From Exiguobacterium sp. s48 (GTDB taxonomy: Bacteria; Bacillota; Bacilli; Exiguobacteriales; Exiguobacteriaceae), in the NCBI RefSeq assembly GCF_018617395.1, contig NZ_JACSKC010000001.1, forward strand, positions 682,001 through 746,000: DNA of 64,000 nucleotides, in the 5' to 3' direction. How positions within the stretch are numbered: position 1 is the stretch's first letter; the number at the start of each line of letters is the position of its first letter. The notes below the pieces were generated by a model. The model did no database searches, was not told the origin of the DNA, and saw only the letters and a program-made list of their open reading frames with translations. The position numbers and the translations under genes are program-made. Below, in pieces: positions 9,446 to 17,517 of the stretch.

Positions 9446-9532
9446 GGCGAGACTCCTGAGGGAATAGCAAGCAAAGGGAGACCCAGCAGTGACGCAGTCG
9501 CGATGCGGCTCCCTGCTTGCCCCTAGGAAAGC
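9446..9532 (-). repeat. Structured intergenic repeat, copy B (opposite orientation)
   Basis: Read on the minus strand, the segment aligns with copy A: CGCTTTCC, GAGCCGCATCGCGAC, CTGCTGGGTCTCC and GGAGTC are shared. The stem that is GCAATCC/GGATTGC in copy A is GCAAGCA/TGCTTGC here, and CGGAG/CTCCG becomes GGGAG/CTCCC. Changes on both sides keep the pairs, which is evidence that the fold is under selection. Confidence 0.7.
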
Positions 9533-9580
9533 GAGCCGTATCCGGATTGGGCATAAGACCTATACTTTGTCTACAGTCTG

Positions 9581-9609
9581 AAGTCCGTTCACTCGAACGG
9601 GCTTTTTTT
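9581..9609 (+). terminator. Near-identical second copy of the adhE terminator, with T-run
   Basis: The stem AAGTCCGTTC / GAACGGGCTT with loop ACTC differs from the copy at 8998 by one base and is followed by seven T. It looks like the functional end of the region. Confidence 0.75.
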
Positions 9610-9742
9610 GTGGTCGGAATATGATATTCAGTTTGTAAATTTGTATTTAAATTGATAAAAATTAGAATAGTCAGGCGATAAATAGCTGTATATAATAAAA
9701 AATGGTATACATAGTAACTTATTGATGAATGGAGATCGTGTC

Positions 9743-10927
9743 ATGATCATAGTGTTTAGTTTGTTGCGTTCGATCGCAACTCTTTTCCTTTTTATTAATC
9801 CGATTCAATCGACACCGCTAGAAACGGCGGAATACATTTCGTCCATCGACCGAAGTGCAGACGGTTGGGAAAGTGCCGACTTTTTTGAATCTTTCGGAAC
9901 CGAGCTATCCGTCGATATGACCCGGAACGTCCTTTATACAGAACGGGTGACCGGTTGGACTGAGATTGAGGTGGGAGATGAATCATACGAAGGACTCTCA
10001 TCGATGACGTTTGATCAGCCGTTCAAAGGAACCATTTTACATCTAAAGTGGGGACAAGATATTCCGGACGTCAAAGAGAAAGTGATCGTCTTACCGACGA
10101 CAAAGTATTCATATGACAACATCGAGGAAGCGTATACCGTTGATTATGCAGGTGAGGTTTTGAATGATCGGGAAGCGAATGCATACTTGTCAGAGCTCGC
10201 ATCTGCAGGAGCTGTAGGATACTTGATCACCCCTTATGAAGATGATCCATATGAGATGGGCTTTGTTTTCGCGTCATCCTATATGCCGTTAGATGGTACA
10301 GGGGTCGACTTGGATACGGCTGAAGAACTGAAAGACGGAGAAATGATACAGGTCAAACCTTATCGTGAAGAGATTCCATATGTCGAATTTGTCCAACAAG
10401 GGAAATCGGAACGGGAAATCATTCTCATGTCACGACTCGATTCGTCCTGGCATGGGGCCCATTATTTGTCTGCCGTCGGTCCGTCGACGGTCTTATATCA
10501 CCTGATGCAGGTGATGGACGAGGAAATACCGGACTATACGATTCGATATGTCTTTTTGAATGGAAATGGCGACTCTAGAGAAGCGAGTGACGATTTCCTT
10601 GAACGGCTAGCGGGACAAAAAGAAAAAGTGGAAACGGTCATCCTGCTCGATATTCTTGGGACTGGTGATGGTCCACTATACGTTCGAACGAAAGGAATGA
10701 AATCATATCCCATTCTTGAACAATCTCCTTTCGATCAATTAACAGTTCGTTCGCTAGGGAGTTCTCCGGGGGATGCTTACGATGAGGCTGGGGTTCCCTA
10801 TATTATATTAAGTGATTCATTAGAGGGAAGTTGGCATGTGTTTACGGAGAAGGACACTCTCGAACGTCTGACGAAAGACGGATTAACGGATGCCGTCGAT
10901 TGGCTACATGCTTGGCTAGCTGACTGA
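9743..10927 (+). CDS. Secreted M28-peptidase-like protein with lost metal ligands
   Basis: A 394-residue protein with an N-terminal signal segment (hydrophobic residues 2-20, IIVFSLLRSIATLFLFINP). The second half follows the order of the M28 aminopeptidase fold. ILMSRLDSSWHGAH (about 227-240) sits where M28 has AHxDS and GAxD; RYVFLNGNGD (268-277) where it has the EE motif; VILLDILG (299-306) where it has inlDmvG; and SWHVFTEKDTLERL (363-376) matches the last histidine segment. The first histidine, the bridging aspartate and the glutamate pair are absent, so catalysis in the usual way is unlikely. The middle may hold a PA-like domain (NAYLSELASAGAVGYLITP). The start at 9743 follows GGAG at eight bases. 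Confidence 0.55.
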   Translation: MIIVFSLLRSIATLFLFINPIQSTPLETAEYISSIDRSADGWESADFFESFGTELSVDMTRNVLYTERVTGWTEIEVGDESYEGLSSMTFDQPFKGTILHLKWGQDIPDVKEKVIVLPTTKYSYDNIEEAYTVDYAGEVLNDREANAYLSELASAGAVGYLITPYEDDPYEMGFVFASSYMPLDGTGVDLDTAEELKDGEMIQVKPYREEIPYVEFVQQGKSEREIILMSRLDSSWHGAHYLSAVGPSTVLYHLMQVMDEEIPDYTIRYVFLNGNGDSREASDDFLERLAGQKEKVETVILLDILGTGDGPLYVRTKGMKSYPILEQSPFDQLTVRSLGSSPGDAYDEAGVPYIILSDSLEGSWHVFTEKDTLERLTKDGLTDAVDWLHAWLAD

Positions 10928-11011
10928 CCTAATCATTGTCGCTGTCTGAGAAGACGGCGACATATTTTTTTAGATGTCGGTTTCGGGTATGATAGTAATG
11001 GAGGCGATACG

Positions 11012-11926
11012 ATGAAACAAGAGATGACGATTACGACAGCATATGGAACGATTGCGGGGACTTTTCTTTCCCATGAGGAGCCTCGGGCGACCATCGTCAT
11101 GTTGAGCGGAAGCGGTCCGAGTGACCGGGACGGCAACATGGGTGGTGTCGGTTTTAACACGTATGCCAAGTTGGCAGAAGCGTTGTACGACCATGGCTAC
11201 AACGTGTTCCGATATGACAAACAAGGAATCGGGAAGTCTGATGGTGACTTCAACAAAGTCGGCTTACATGACTTGATTAACGATGCGATTCTTGTCGTAC
11301 GCACCATTCGACAACTGGCCGATGTGAAGCGATTATATCTACTCGGTCATAGTGAAGGGGCCGTCCTTGCCCCTGCCGTTCAACTTGAGACGAAAGCGGA
11401 TGGACTGATCTTACTTTCCGGTTTCCATGAATCGTCCAAGCAGATGTTCTTATACCAAGCAGGTGCACTCGCTAAAGACATCGAACGCGTGAAAGGGATA
11501 AAAGGTCTCTTCTACCGATTGACGGGCGTTGCCAAAAAGGTCAGACAACGACAGGATGATTTGTTAGAGCGTTCTTTACGGACGAACGTTTCGTCATTCA
11601 AATATCGAGGTCAAGTCGTGAATGCGAAATGGATTCGAGAACATGCATCCTATGATGTACGGGAACGATTGGAGCATGTGACCGTCCCGGTTCTTGCGAT
11701 TACCGGGGGACGTGATGTTCAAGTCCCGCCAGAGCATGTCCATATGATTCAAACGAAAGGGAAGGTCACCTCATCGATCATCGATGATATGAATCATCTG
11801 CTCGTGACTCGGGAGTCACCTCATTCGCTTCTTATGCTGCATAAAGAGTATCGGGAGGCAATTGATGCACCGATTCATCCAAAACTCGTTCAAGAATTGG
11901 ATGATTGGTTAAAAAAACAGTCATAA
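11012..11926 (+). CDS. Alpha/beta hydrolase (serine esterase/acyl hydrolase type)
   Basis: A 304-residue alpha/beta hydrolase. The oxyanion segment MLSGSGPSDRDGN, the nucleophile elbow GHSEG, an acid in TGGRDVQVPPEH and a final histidine in DDMNHLL give a complete triad in order. A cap-like insertion lies at about 145-205. The G-S-G-P-S-x-R-D-G-N start is typical of the family annotated as alpha/beta hydrolases or dienelactone-hydrolase-like proteins in Bacillales; the substrate is unknown. No signal peptide is seen. GGAGGCGATACG precedes the ATG. Confidence 0.85.
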   Translation: MKQEMTITTAYGTIAGTFLSHEEPRATIVMLSGSGPSDRDGNMGGVGFNTYAKLAEALYDHGYNVFRYDKQGIGKSDGDFNKVGLHDLINDAILVVRTIRQLADVKRLYLLGHSEGAVLAPAVQLETKADGLILLSGFHESSKQMFLYQAGALAKDIERVKGIKGLFYRLTGVAKKVRQRQDDLLERSLRTNVSSFKYRGQVVNAKWIREHASYDVRERLEHVTVPVLAITGGRDVQVPPEHVHMIQTKGKVTSSIIDDMNHLLVTRESPHSLLMLHKEYREAIDAPIHPKLVQELDDWLKKQS

Positions 11927-11964
11927 ACATAAAAAACGGTCATTAAATGACCGTTTTTTATGTT
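11926..11964. terminator. Strong bidirectional hairpin after the hydrolase gene
   Basis: A 39-base perfect inverted repeat with 19-base arms centred on 11945, the inner part reading ACGGTCATT / AATGACCGT, flanked by A6 and T6. It begins within the stop codon and ends about 17 bases before the first fru operator repeat. Confidence 0.85.
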
Positions 11965-11980
11965 ATAATTGTGACAAATT

Positions 11981-12005
11981 GAATGAAAATGAATGTTTTT
12001 GAATG
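11981..12005. promoter_or_regulatory. Candidate FruR operator: three GAATG repeats, 10-bp period
   Basis: GAATG occurs at 11981, 11991 and 12001, exactly one helical turn apart, all on the same face and just upstream of the fru promoter. DeoR-family repressors often bind direct repeats of this kind, so this is the best candidate operator for FruR. Confidence 0.6.
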
Positions 12006-12012
12006 ATTTTAG

Positions 12013-12041
12013 TTGTTTTTATAATGAAAACGCTTTATATT
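12013..12041 (+). promoter_or_regulatory. Promoter of the fru operon, with overlapping cre-like site
   Basis: A -35 TTGTTT (12013-12018) and a -10 TATATT (12036-12041) are separated by 17 bases. The spacer holds TGAAAACGCTTTAT (12025-12038), which matches the CcpA cre consensus at 12 of 14 positions and would block the promoter when bound. Confidence 0.55.
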
Positions 12042-12061
12042 AGACGTATGGAGGGAACAAG

Positions 12062-12805
12062 ATGTTAACGAAACAACGACATCAGTTGATTTTGCAACGC
12101 TTATCTGAGCAGAAGGTCGTCAAATTAAAAGAATTGGTTGATTTGACGGACTCATCCGAGTCGACAATCCGTCGAGATTTGACGGACCTCGAAGCGGAAG
12201 GGTATCTGGCGAGGGTTCACGGGGGCGCGACACTCATTGCGACTCCAGATGAGGAACCGACATTTGAAGAGAAGCGAGACCGATTCGTGGATGAAAAAGT
12301 TGCGATTGCACGGAAGGCCGCAACGTTCATCGAAGACGGGATGTCAATTTATTTAGATGCCGGTACAACCACTCAGGCGATGGTTCCTTTTTTAGAAGGG
12401 AAGAAGATTGTCGTCGTCACAAACAGTCTACCGATTGCGAATGAATTATTTGATCTTGATATTAAGACGTTTGTGATTGGCGGAGAATTAAAGCGTTCCA
12501 CCCAGGCACTTGTCGGGTATAACGCACGCGAGAGTATGATGAATTATCGCGTCGACCTCGCCTTCCTCGGAATGAATGGAATCGACCTTGAAGCGGGTTA
12601 CACGACCCCAGACCCAGAAGAAGCACTTGTCAAAAAAACGGCAATCGAATTGGCACAAACCTCGTTCGTACTCGCGGACGCATCGAAGATCGGGAAACGA
12701 ACGTTCAGCCGAGTCGCGACGTTAGATGCCGCACAGTTGATCACATCGAGCGATGAGTCAATGAGTTCCATCCAAACAATCACAAAGGTGGTGAATGCGA
12801 AATGA
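12062..12805 (+). CDS. fruR: DeoR-family transcriptional regulator of the fructose operon
   Basis: A 247-residue DeoR-type repressor. The N-terminal winged helix-turn-helix (about 1-60) contains SSESTIRRDLTDLEAEGYLARVHGGA, the family signature. The rest is the ISOCOT sensor domain with DAGTTTQAM and TNSLPIANEL motifs that bind a phosphorylated sugar; fructose-1-phosphate is the expected inducer by family precedent. It is first in a three-gene operon with overlapping stops and starts, so it also controls its own level. GGAGGGAAC precedes the ATG at six bases. Confidence 0.93.
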   Translation: MLTKQRHQLILQRLSEQKVVKLKELVDLTDSSESTIRRDLTDLEAEGYLARVHGGATLIATPDEEPTFEEKRDRFVDEKVAIARKAATFIEDGMSIYLDAGTTTQAMVPFLEGKKIVVVTNSLPIANELFDLDIKTFVIGGELKRSTQALVGYNARESMMNYRVDLAFLGMNGIDLEAGYTTPDPEEALVKKTAIELAQTSFVLADASKIGKRTFSRVATLDAAQLITSSDESMSSIQTITKVVNAK

Positions 12806-13731
12806 TTTACACGTTAACACTCAACCCTTCTATTGATTACTACGTAACATTACCAGAAGTACATCTAGGAGAAGTGAACCGAATCGAAGAGACGACGGAA
12901 CGGGCAGGCGGTAAAGGCATTAACGTTTCCATCGTTCTTCGGGAATATGCACAAGAGACGAAGGCACTTGGGTTCATCGGCGGAACGACCGGTGACTTCA
13001 TTAAAAAGTCACTCGTCAATCACGGTGTACACACCGATTTCGTAGAGGTGAACGGGAACACCCGAATCAACGTCAAGATTCGAGCGAAAGAGGAAACAGA
13101 ACTGAATGCGAGCGGACCGAATATCACGGATGGTGAGCTCGAGCAATTGACGACCAAGTTCGACCAAGTTCAAGAAGGTGATATCGTCGTCCTCGCGGGT
13201 AGTATCCCAAGTAACCTCCCAGACTCGCTATATCGGACCATCGCCGAATCTATTCGCGAAAAAGGTGCCGACTTTGTCGTCGATACAACGAAAGACGCCA
13301 TGCTCGAAGTGCTCGCGCTTGAACCACTCATGATCAAACCGAACCACCATGAATTAGGTGAATTGTTTGATACCGAGATTGAAACGTTTGAAGAAGCTCT
13401 TCCGTATGCCGAACAGCTCGTCAAACGCGGGGCGAAAAACGTCATCATCTCCTTTGCGGGAGACGGGGCGCTACTCGTCAACAAAGCCGGAGCCGTCACA
13501 GCGAACACGCCGTCCGGGAAGCTCGTGAACTCGGTTGGTGCAGGAGATTCTCTCGTCGCCGGATTCGTCGCAAATGTGAAAGAAAAAGGTGAACAAGAAG
13601 CATTTCGATACGCGGTCACGACAGGAAGCGCATCTGCTTATACGTTCGGCTTATGTTCAAAACAAGAGATTGACCGCTTGATTGATCAAGTACAACTTAC
13701 ACCATTAAAACGAATGGAGGAAACAACATGA
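12802..13731 (+). CDS. fruK: 1-phosphofructokinase
   Basis: A 309-residue PfkB-family kinase that converts fructose-1-phosphate to fructose-1,6-bisphosphate with ATP. It starts MIYTLTLNPSIDYYV, typical of FruK/LacC. The substrate-binding GGKGINVS motif is near residue 38, and the ATP/anion-hole motif GAGDSLVAGF near residue 250 carries the catalytic aspartate. Its start overlaps the fruR stop and its stop overlaps the fruA start, each by four bases. Confidence 0.95.
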   Translation: MIYTLTLNPSIDYYVTLPEVHLGEVNRIEETTERAGGKGINVSIVLREYAQETKALGFIGGTTGDFIKKSLVNHGVHTDFVEVNGNTRINVKIRAKEETELNASGPNITDGELEQLTTKFDQVQEGDIVVLAGSIPSNLPDSLYRTIAESIREKGADFVVDTTKDAMLEVLALEPLMIKPNHHELGELFDTEIETFEEALPYAEQLVKRGAKNVIISFAGDGALLVNKAGAVTANTPSGKLVNSVGAGDSLVAGFVANVKEKGEQEAFRYAVTTGSASAYTFGLCSKQEIDRLIDQVQLTPLKRMEETT

Positions 13732-15638
13732 AAATCACGGACTTGCTCCAACGCGATACGATTCAATTGAATCTTCGTGCCAGTTCTAAGCGTGAGGTCA
13801 TCGAAGAACTCGTCGATGTCCTCGACCGTGCCGGTAAACTATCAGATCGTAACGGTTATCGCGATGCGATCCTAAAACGTGAAAGCGAGAGCACGACTGG
13901 TCTCGGAGAAGGGATTGCCATCCCGCACGCGAAAACGAGTGCTGTCAAAACGCCAGCAATCGCGTTTGGTCGCTCGGAAGGTGTCGACTACGAAGCGTTA
14001 GACGGACAACCGAGCCGCCTCTTCTTCATGATTGCGGCAGGAGAAAATGCGAATAACGAACACCTTGAAACACTCTCTAAACTTTCAGTTTACTTGATGG
14101 ACCCTGCATTCCAAGAACGTCTCTATGCGGCCACTTCTGAAAGCGATGTCATCCGTGCCATCGAAGAAAAAGAAGCGGCAGAAGAGAAGCCAGAAGTCGT
14201 CAAACCGACGAATGAAGATGCACCGTTCATTTTGGCGGTCACGGCATGCCCGACAGGAATCGCGCATACGTATATGGCAGCAGATAGCTTAAAACAAAAA
14301 GCGGAAGCGATGGGCGTCGATATTAAAGTCGAAACGAACGGATCGACTGGCGTAAAAAATGAATTGACGCGCGCGGATATCGACCGGGCAACGGCGATTA
14401 TCGTCGCAGCGGACAAGGCTGTTGAAATGGATCGTTTCGCTGGTAAGCGAGTCATCGAAGTTCCGGTCGCACAAGGGATTCGGAAACCTGAAGAACTCAT
14501 CAATCGCGCGGTAAAACAAGATGCGCCGGTATATGAGGCTTCAAAAACATCAGGTGGTGCTTCGAAAGAACAGCGTACAGGTGTGTACAAGCACTTGATG
14601 AGCGGTGTATCTGCGATGCTCCCACTCGTTGTCGCAGGTGGACTCTTGATTGCCATCAGCTTCTTCTGGGGCATCAACTCCGCTAACCCGGATGACCCGT
14701 CTTACAATGAATTTGCTGCACAATTGATGACAATCGGTGGAGCTGCATTCGGCTTCCTCGTTCCGATTCTCGCCGGCTTCATCGCGATGTCGATTGCCGA
14801 TCGCCCAGGTCTCGCACCAGGTCTCGTGGCAGGGGTACTCGCAAGTCAAGGGAATGCCGGATTCCTCGGCGGTCTCATCGCCGGTTTCCTAGCAGGTTAT
14901 GTCGTCCTCTTCTTGAAAAAAGCACTCGCGAAATTACCAGCTTCACTTGAAGGGATTAAGCCAGTCCTCTTGTATCCGTTACTCGGCTCATTCATCTCCG
15001 GGATGATCATGTTACTCGTCGTCAACGAACCGATCGCAGCACTCATGACATGGTTGATGGATACATTGAACAGTATGAGTGGCGCGAACGCCATCCTTCT
15101 TGGTGTCATCGTCGGTGGGATGATGGCAGTCGATATGGGTGGTCCGATCAACAAGACAGCGTACGTCTTCGGTACGGCAGCACTTACAGCGGGTAACCAA
15201 GAAGTCATGGCAGCCGTCATGGCTGGAGGGATGGTACCACCACTCCTCGTCGCACTCGCATCAACAGTCTTCGCTCGTCAAAAGTTCTCGAAACAAGAGC
15301 GCGAAGCAGGAAAAACTGCTTATATCATGGGAGCCTCGTTCATCACGGAAGCGGCGATCCCATTCGCCGCTGCGGACCCGATTCGCGTTCTTCCATCAGC
15401 GATTCTCGGATCTGCCATTGCAGGCGGATTATCCGCATTCTTCACGATTCAATTACCAGCGCCACACGGTGGGATCTTCGTCTTCCCACTTCTTGAAGGA
15501 GCTGGAAACGTCGCGGTGAGTATGGGTCTCTATGCACTCGCCATCTTGGCAGGTGCGGTGGTCGGAGCATTGCTCCTCTCGTTCTTGAAAAAACCGTTAA
15601 CAACATCGACACCAGTCCAATCTAAAGAAGTTGCATAA
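13728..15638 (+). CDS. fruA: PTS fructose transporter, fused IIABC
   Basis: A 636-residue fused permease that imports fructose as fructose-1-phosphate. Domain order is IIA (about 1-150, phospho-histidine in GIAIPHAKT), IIB (about 163-265, phospho-cysteine in TACPTGIAHTYMAAD) and IIC (about 285-620, many membrane helices). There is no HPr-like domain, so general EI and HPr must be supplied elsewhere. The length and A-B-C order match the Bacillus FruA type. It is the last gene of the operon and is followed by a terminator. Confidence 0.95.
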   Translation: MKITDLLQRDTIQLNLRASSKREVIEELVDVLDRAGKLSDRNGYRDAILKRESESTTGLGEGIAIPHAKTSAVKTPAIAFGRSEGVDYEALDGQPSRLFFMIAAGENANNEHLETLSKLSVYLMDPAFQERLYAATSESDVIRAIEEKEAAEEKPEVVKPTNEDAPFILAVTACPTGIAHTYMAADSLKQKAEAMGVDIKVETNGSTGVKNELTRADIDRATAIIVAADKAVEMDRFAGKRVIEVPVAQGIRKPEELINRAVKQDAPVYEASKTSGGASKEQRTGVYKHLMSGVSAMLPLVVAGGLLIAISFFWGINSANPDDPSYNEFAAQLMTIGGAAFGFLVPILAGFIAMSIADRPGLAPGLVAGVLASQGNAGFLGGLIAGFLAGYVVLFLKKALAKLPASLEGIKPVLLYPLLGSFISGMIMLLVVNEPIAALMTWLMDTLNSMSGANAILLGVIVGGMMAVDMGGPINKTAYVFGTAALTAGNQEVMAAVMAGGMVPPLLVALASTVFARQKFSKQEREAGKTAYIMGASFITEAAIPFAAADPIRVLPSAILGSAIAGGLSAFFTIQLPAPHGGIFVFPLLEGAGNVAVSMGLYALAILAGAVVGALLLSFLKKPLTTSTPVQSKEVA

Positions 15639-15648
15639 CGTGAGAAGA

Positions 15649-15683
15649 GACGTCGCCTTTATCCAGAGGTGACGTCTTTTTTG
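15649..15683 (+). terminator. Terminator of the fru operon
   Basis: Stem AGACGTC / GACGTCT with an inner CT/AG pair, followed by T6, eleven bases after the fruA stop. Confidence 0.85.
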
Positions 15684-15779
15684 TTGTCGATGTCCGTGCA
15701 AAATTCACATAATCTCGGATTGCAAGTTGGGGATTTGTGGTAAACTATTTGTAAAGCTTCGGGTGAGGAGGGGGTCACA

Positions 15780-16301
15780 TTGGACATTCGGGTCGCCAAA
15801 CCAGATGATGTGTATGGGATTGCGAGAGTGCGTGTGAACGGGTGGCGTACGACCTATCGGGGGATCGTACCGACCGAGTATTTGTTAAAAGTATCATCCG
15901 GCTCCATCGAATGGGCAGAACGCTTGCGGACCGCCCTTCGTCGGCAAGAAGTAGCCGGCTTTGTGGCGATTGTCGAGGACGAAATCGTGGGCTTCGTTCT
16001 TTACGGAGAAGAGCGGACAGGAGAGTATCCAGACCACACGAATGAAGTGTATGCCATTTATATTTTGGAGAACCATCAAGGGAACGGAATCGGGTCCGCT
16101 CTCCTTGAGCATGCCGTGCAATCGATGTGTGAGGCAGGACTCCTGATCTGGGCGCTTGAGATGAATCCGTTCCGCACGTTTTATGAGCGAAAACAAGGGC
16201 AGGTCATCGACCAGAAAGATCGAGAGTTTGGTGAATTGATGCTCCGCGAAGTGGCGTACGGTTGGGAAACGACCCGCCATGACTCCATCATGGGAGCCTG
16301 A
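15780..16301 (+). CDS. GNAT family N-acetyltransferase (TTG start)
   Basis: A 173-residue GNAT acetyltransferase. The start is TTG, six bases after GAGGAGGGGG; no ATG lies nearby. It opens MDIRVAKPDDVYGIARVRVNGWRTTY as in the RimI-like ribosomal-alanine/unknown-substrate group. The acetyl-CoA loop is NHQGNGIGSALL near residue 100. The fold then runs ALEMNPFRTFYERKQGQVID, where the GNAT C-terminal Y/F-E-R-x-G segment is expected. The acceptor is unknown. A terminator follows at 16308. Confidence 0.88.
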   Translation: MDIRVAKPDDVYGIARVRVNGWRTTYRGIVPTEYLLKVSSGSIEWAERLRTALRRQEVAGFVAIVEDEIVGFVLYGEERTGEYPDHTNEVYAIYILENHQGNGIGSALLEHAVQSMCEAGLLIWALEMNPFRTFYERKQGQVIDQKDREFGELMLREVAYGWETTRHDSIMGA

Positions 16302-16307
16302 GCTTAG

Positions 16308-16337
16308 AGACTGTAGAATGTTCTACGGTCTTTTTTT
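16308..16337 (+). terminator. Terminator after the acetyltransferase gene
   Basis: Stem AGACTGTAGAA / TTCTACGGTCT (one G-T pair, two-base loop) followed by seven T. Confidence 0.8.
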
Positions 16338-16347
16338 GTTGAGTGAA

Positions 16348-16686
16348 ATGGATGCTAAATCAAAAGGGATCCTCTACTATTCAATGGCTAATCTACATCA
16401 ATTCGAACGTCCAAATCAGTATGAACCGTATCTGTTAAAGGCGATTGCAGAGTACCCAGAATTCCCTCGTTACCATCTTGATCTTGGACGGTACTATATC
16501 TCAAACGAGAATATAGAAAAGGGAAAGCTGTATATAAGAGAAGGCTTGCTTAGAGTAAAAGCGTGTTTCACCGAAGCACAACCTTTAGACTTTGAAATGT
16601 CTTTGTATACGTTTATCGATGAAGAAATCGGTGGACTTTATATGTTCGATGAGTTTTACAAGGAATATAAAGAAATGTCCTTATGA
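16348..16686 (+). pseudogene. TPR-like protein, probably a 5'-truncated remnant
   Basis: A 112-residue frame starting MDAKSKGILYYSMANL just after the preceding terminator. It looks like paired helices (YHLDLGRYYISNENIEKGKLYI). It aligns loosely with the C-terminal half of the 251-residue protein at 52759-53514: EYPEFPRYHLDLGRYYI against RCPWAVQPYFSLGEHYS. Only a weak GAGTG lies before the ATG, and the in-frame upstream extension runs through the terminator, so the N-terminal half seems lost. It could instead be a short intact gene. Function unknown. Confidence 0.4.
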
Positions 16687-16703
16687 ATCAATTAAAAATA
16701 GTG

Positions 16704-16732
16704 TTGTTCCATTATATAAACTCTTCTATACT
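16704..16732 (+). promoter_or_regulatory. Promoter of the UMP-kinase-like gene
   Basis: A -35 TTGTTC and a -10 TATACT are separated by 17 bases, about 40 bases before the start codon. Confidence 0.6.
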
Positions 16733-16770
16733 GAATTGAACAAAAATTCCAAATGAAGGGTTGGGGAAAG

Positions 16771-17508
16771 ATGGAACATCGGAAAATCTGTATCAAGATA
16801 AGTGGAGCCGCTCTAGCTGGTGATGGAACGGATAATTTTGACGAAATGAGCCTCAGCCTGATAGCAGAAGAAATATTGTCACTCACAAATAGCGGGGTTG
16901 AAGTATGTGTCATGGTCGGCGGGGGAAATCTTTTTCGCGGAAATCAAGCAGAAGCGTGGGGGATCAATCGAGTTGAAGCTGACAGCATCGGGACGCTCGG
17001 GACAGTCATGAACTCATTGATGCTGCGTGGTATCTTGAAACGAGATACCAATCGAGAAGTACGCGTCATGACGTCGATTCCAATGCCAAGTGTAGCCGAG
17101 CCATACATTCAGCTTCGGGCAATCAATCATTTGAAAAAAGGGTATGTCGTCATTTTCGCAGGCGGTAACGGTCAACCGTTCGTCTCTTCAGATTACCCGG
17201 CTGTTCAGCGTGCCATCGAAGTGGGATGCGACGCCTTGTTTGTGGCAAAGAATGGCGTCTCTGGCGTATATGACCGCGATCCTCGTTTGGATTCGGACGC
17301 TCGTCAATATGAAACCCTTCACTATAACGATGTCATTTCGAATGATTTGAAAGTGATGGATCAATCGGCATTGCTTCTCGCGAGAGATCATGGTTTGCCG
17401 ATTCACTTGTTCGACTTCAAGGAGCGGAACGCCATTCATCGGATTCTCGAAGGAGAGAGCATTGGAACGATGATTCATCACCATGAAACGCAGCTCTTGC
17501 AGAATTGA
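16771..17508 (+). CDS. UMP kinase-like protein (PyrH paralogue)
   Basis: A 245-residue amino-acid-kinase-fold protein most like UMP kinase. Shared motifs are the N-terminal ICIKISGAALAG, the GGGNLFRG loop (50-57), GTLGTVMNSLMLRG, SVAEPYIQLRAINHLKKG and SGVYDRDPR near 164. The strongly kept PyrH segment GTGNP(F/Y)FTTDT reads GNGQPFVSSDYP here, and the end MIHHHETQLLQN is not typical. PyrH normally sits with tsf and frr, so this is probably a second, diverged copy. The start at 16771 fits the GAAGGGTTGGGG region better than 16753. It is followed ten bases later by a hydrolase gene and likely cotranscribed. Confidence 0.75.
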   Translation: MEHRKICIKISGAALAGDGTDNFDEMSLSLIAEEILSLTNSGVEVCVMVGGGNLFRGNQAEAWGINRVEADSIGTLGTVMNSLMLRGILKRDTNREVRVMTSIPMPSVAEPYIQLRAINHLKKGYVVIFAGGNGQPFVSSDYPAVQRAIEVGCDALFVAKNGVSGVYDRDPRLDSDARQYETLHYNDVISNDLKVMDQSALLLARDHGLPIHLFDFKERNAIHRILEGESIGTMIHHHETQLLQN

Positions 17509-17517
17509 GGAGACAGC

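Noticed and set aside
14123..14677. 184-codon minus-strand frame opposite fruA
   Set aside because: Antisense shadow of conserved PTS sequence, with biased composition and no start signals.
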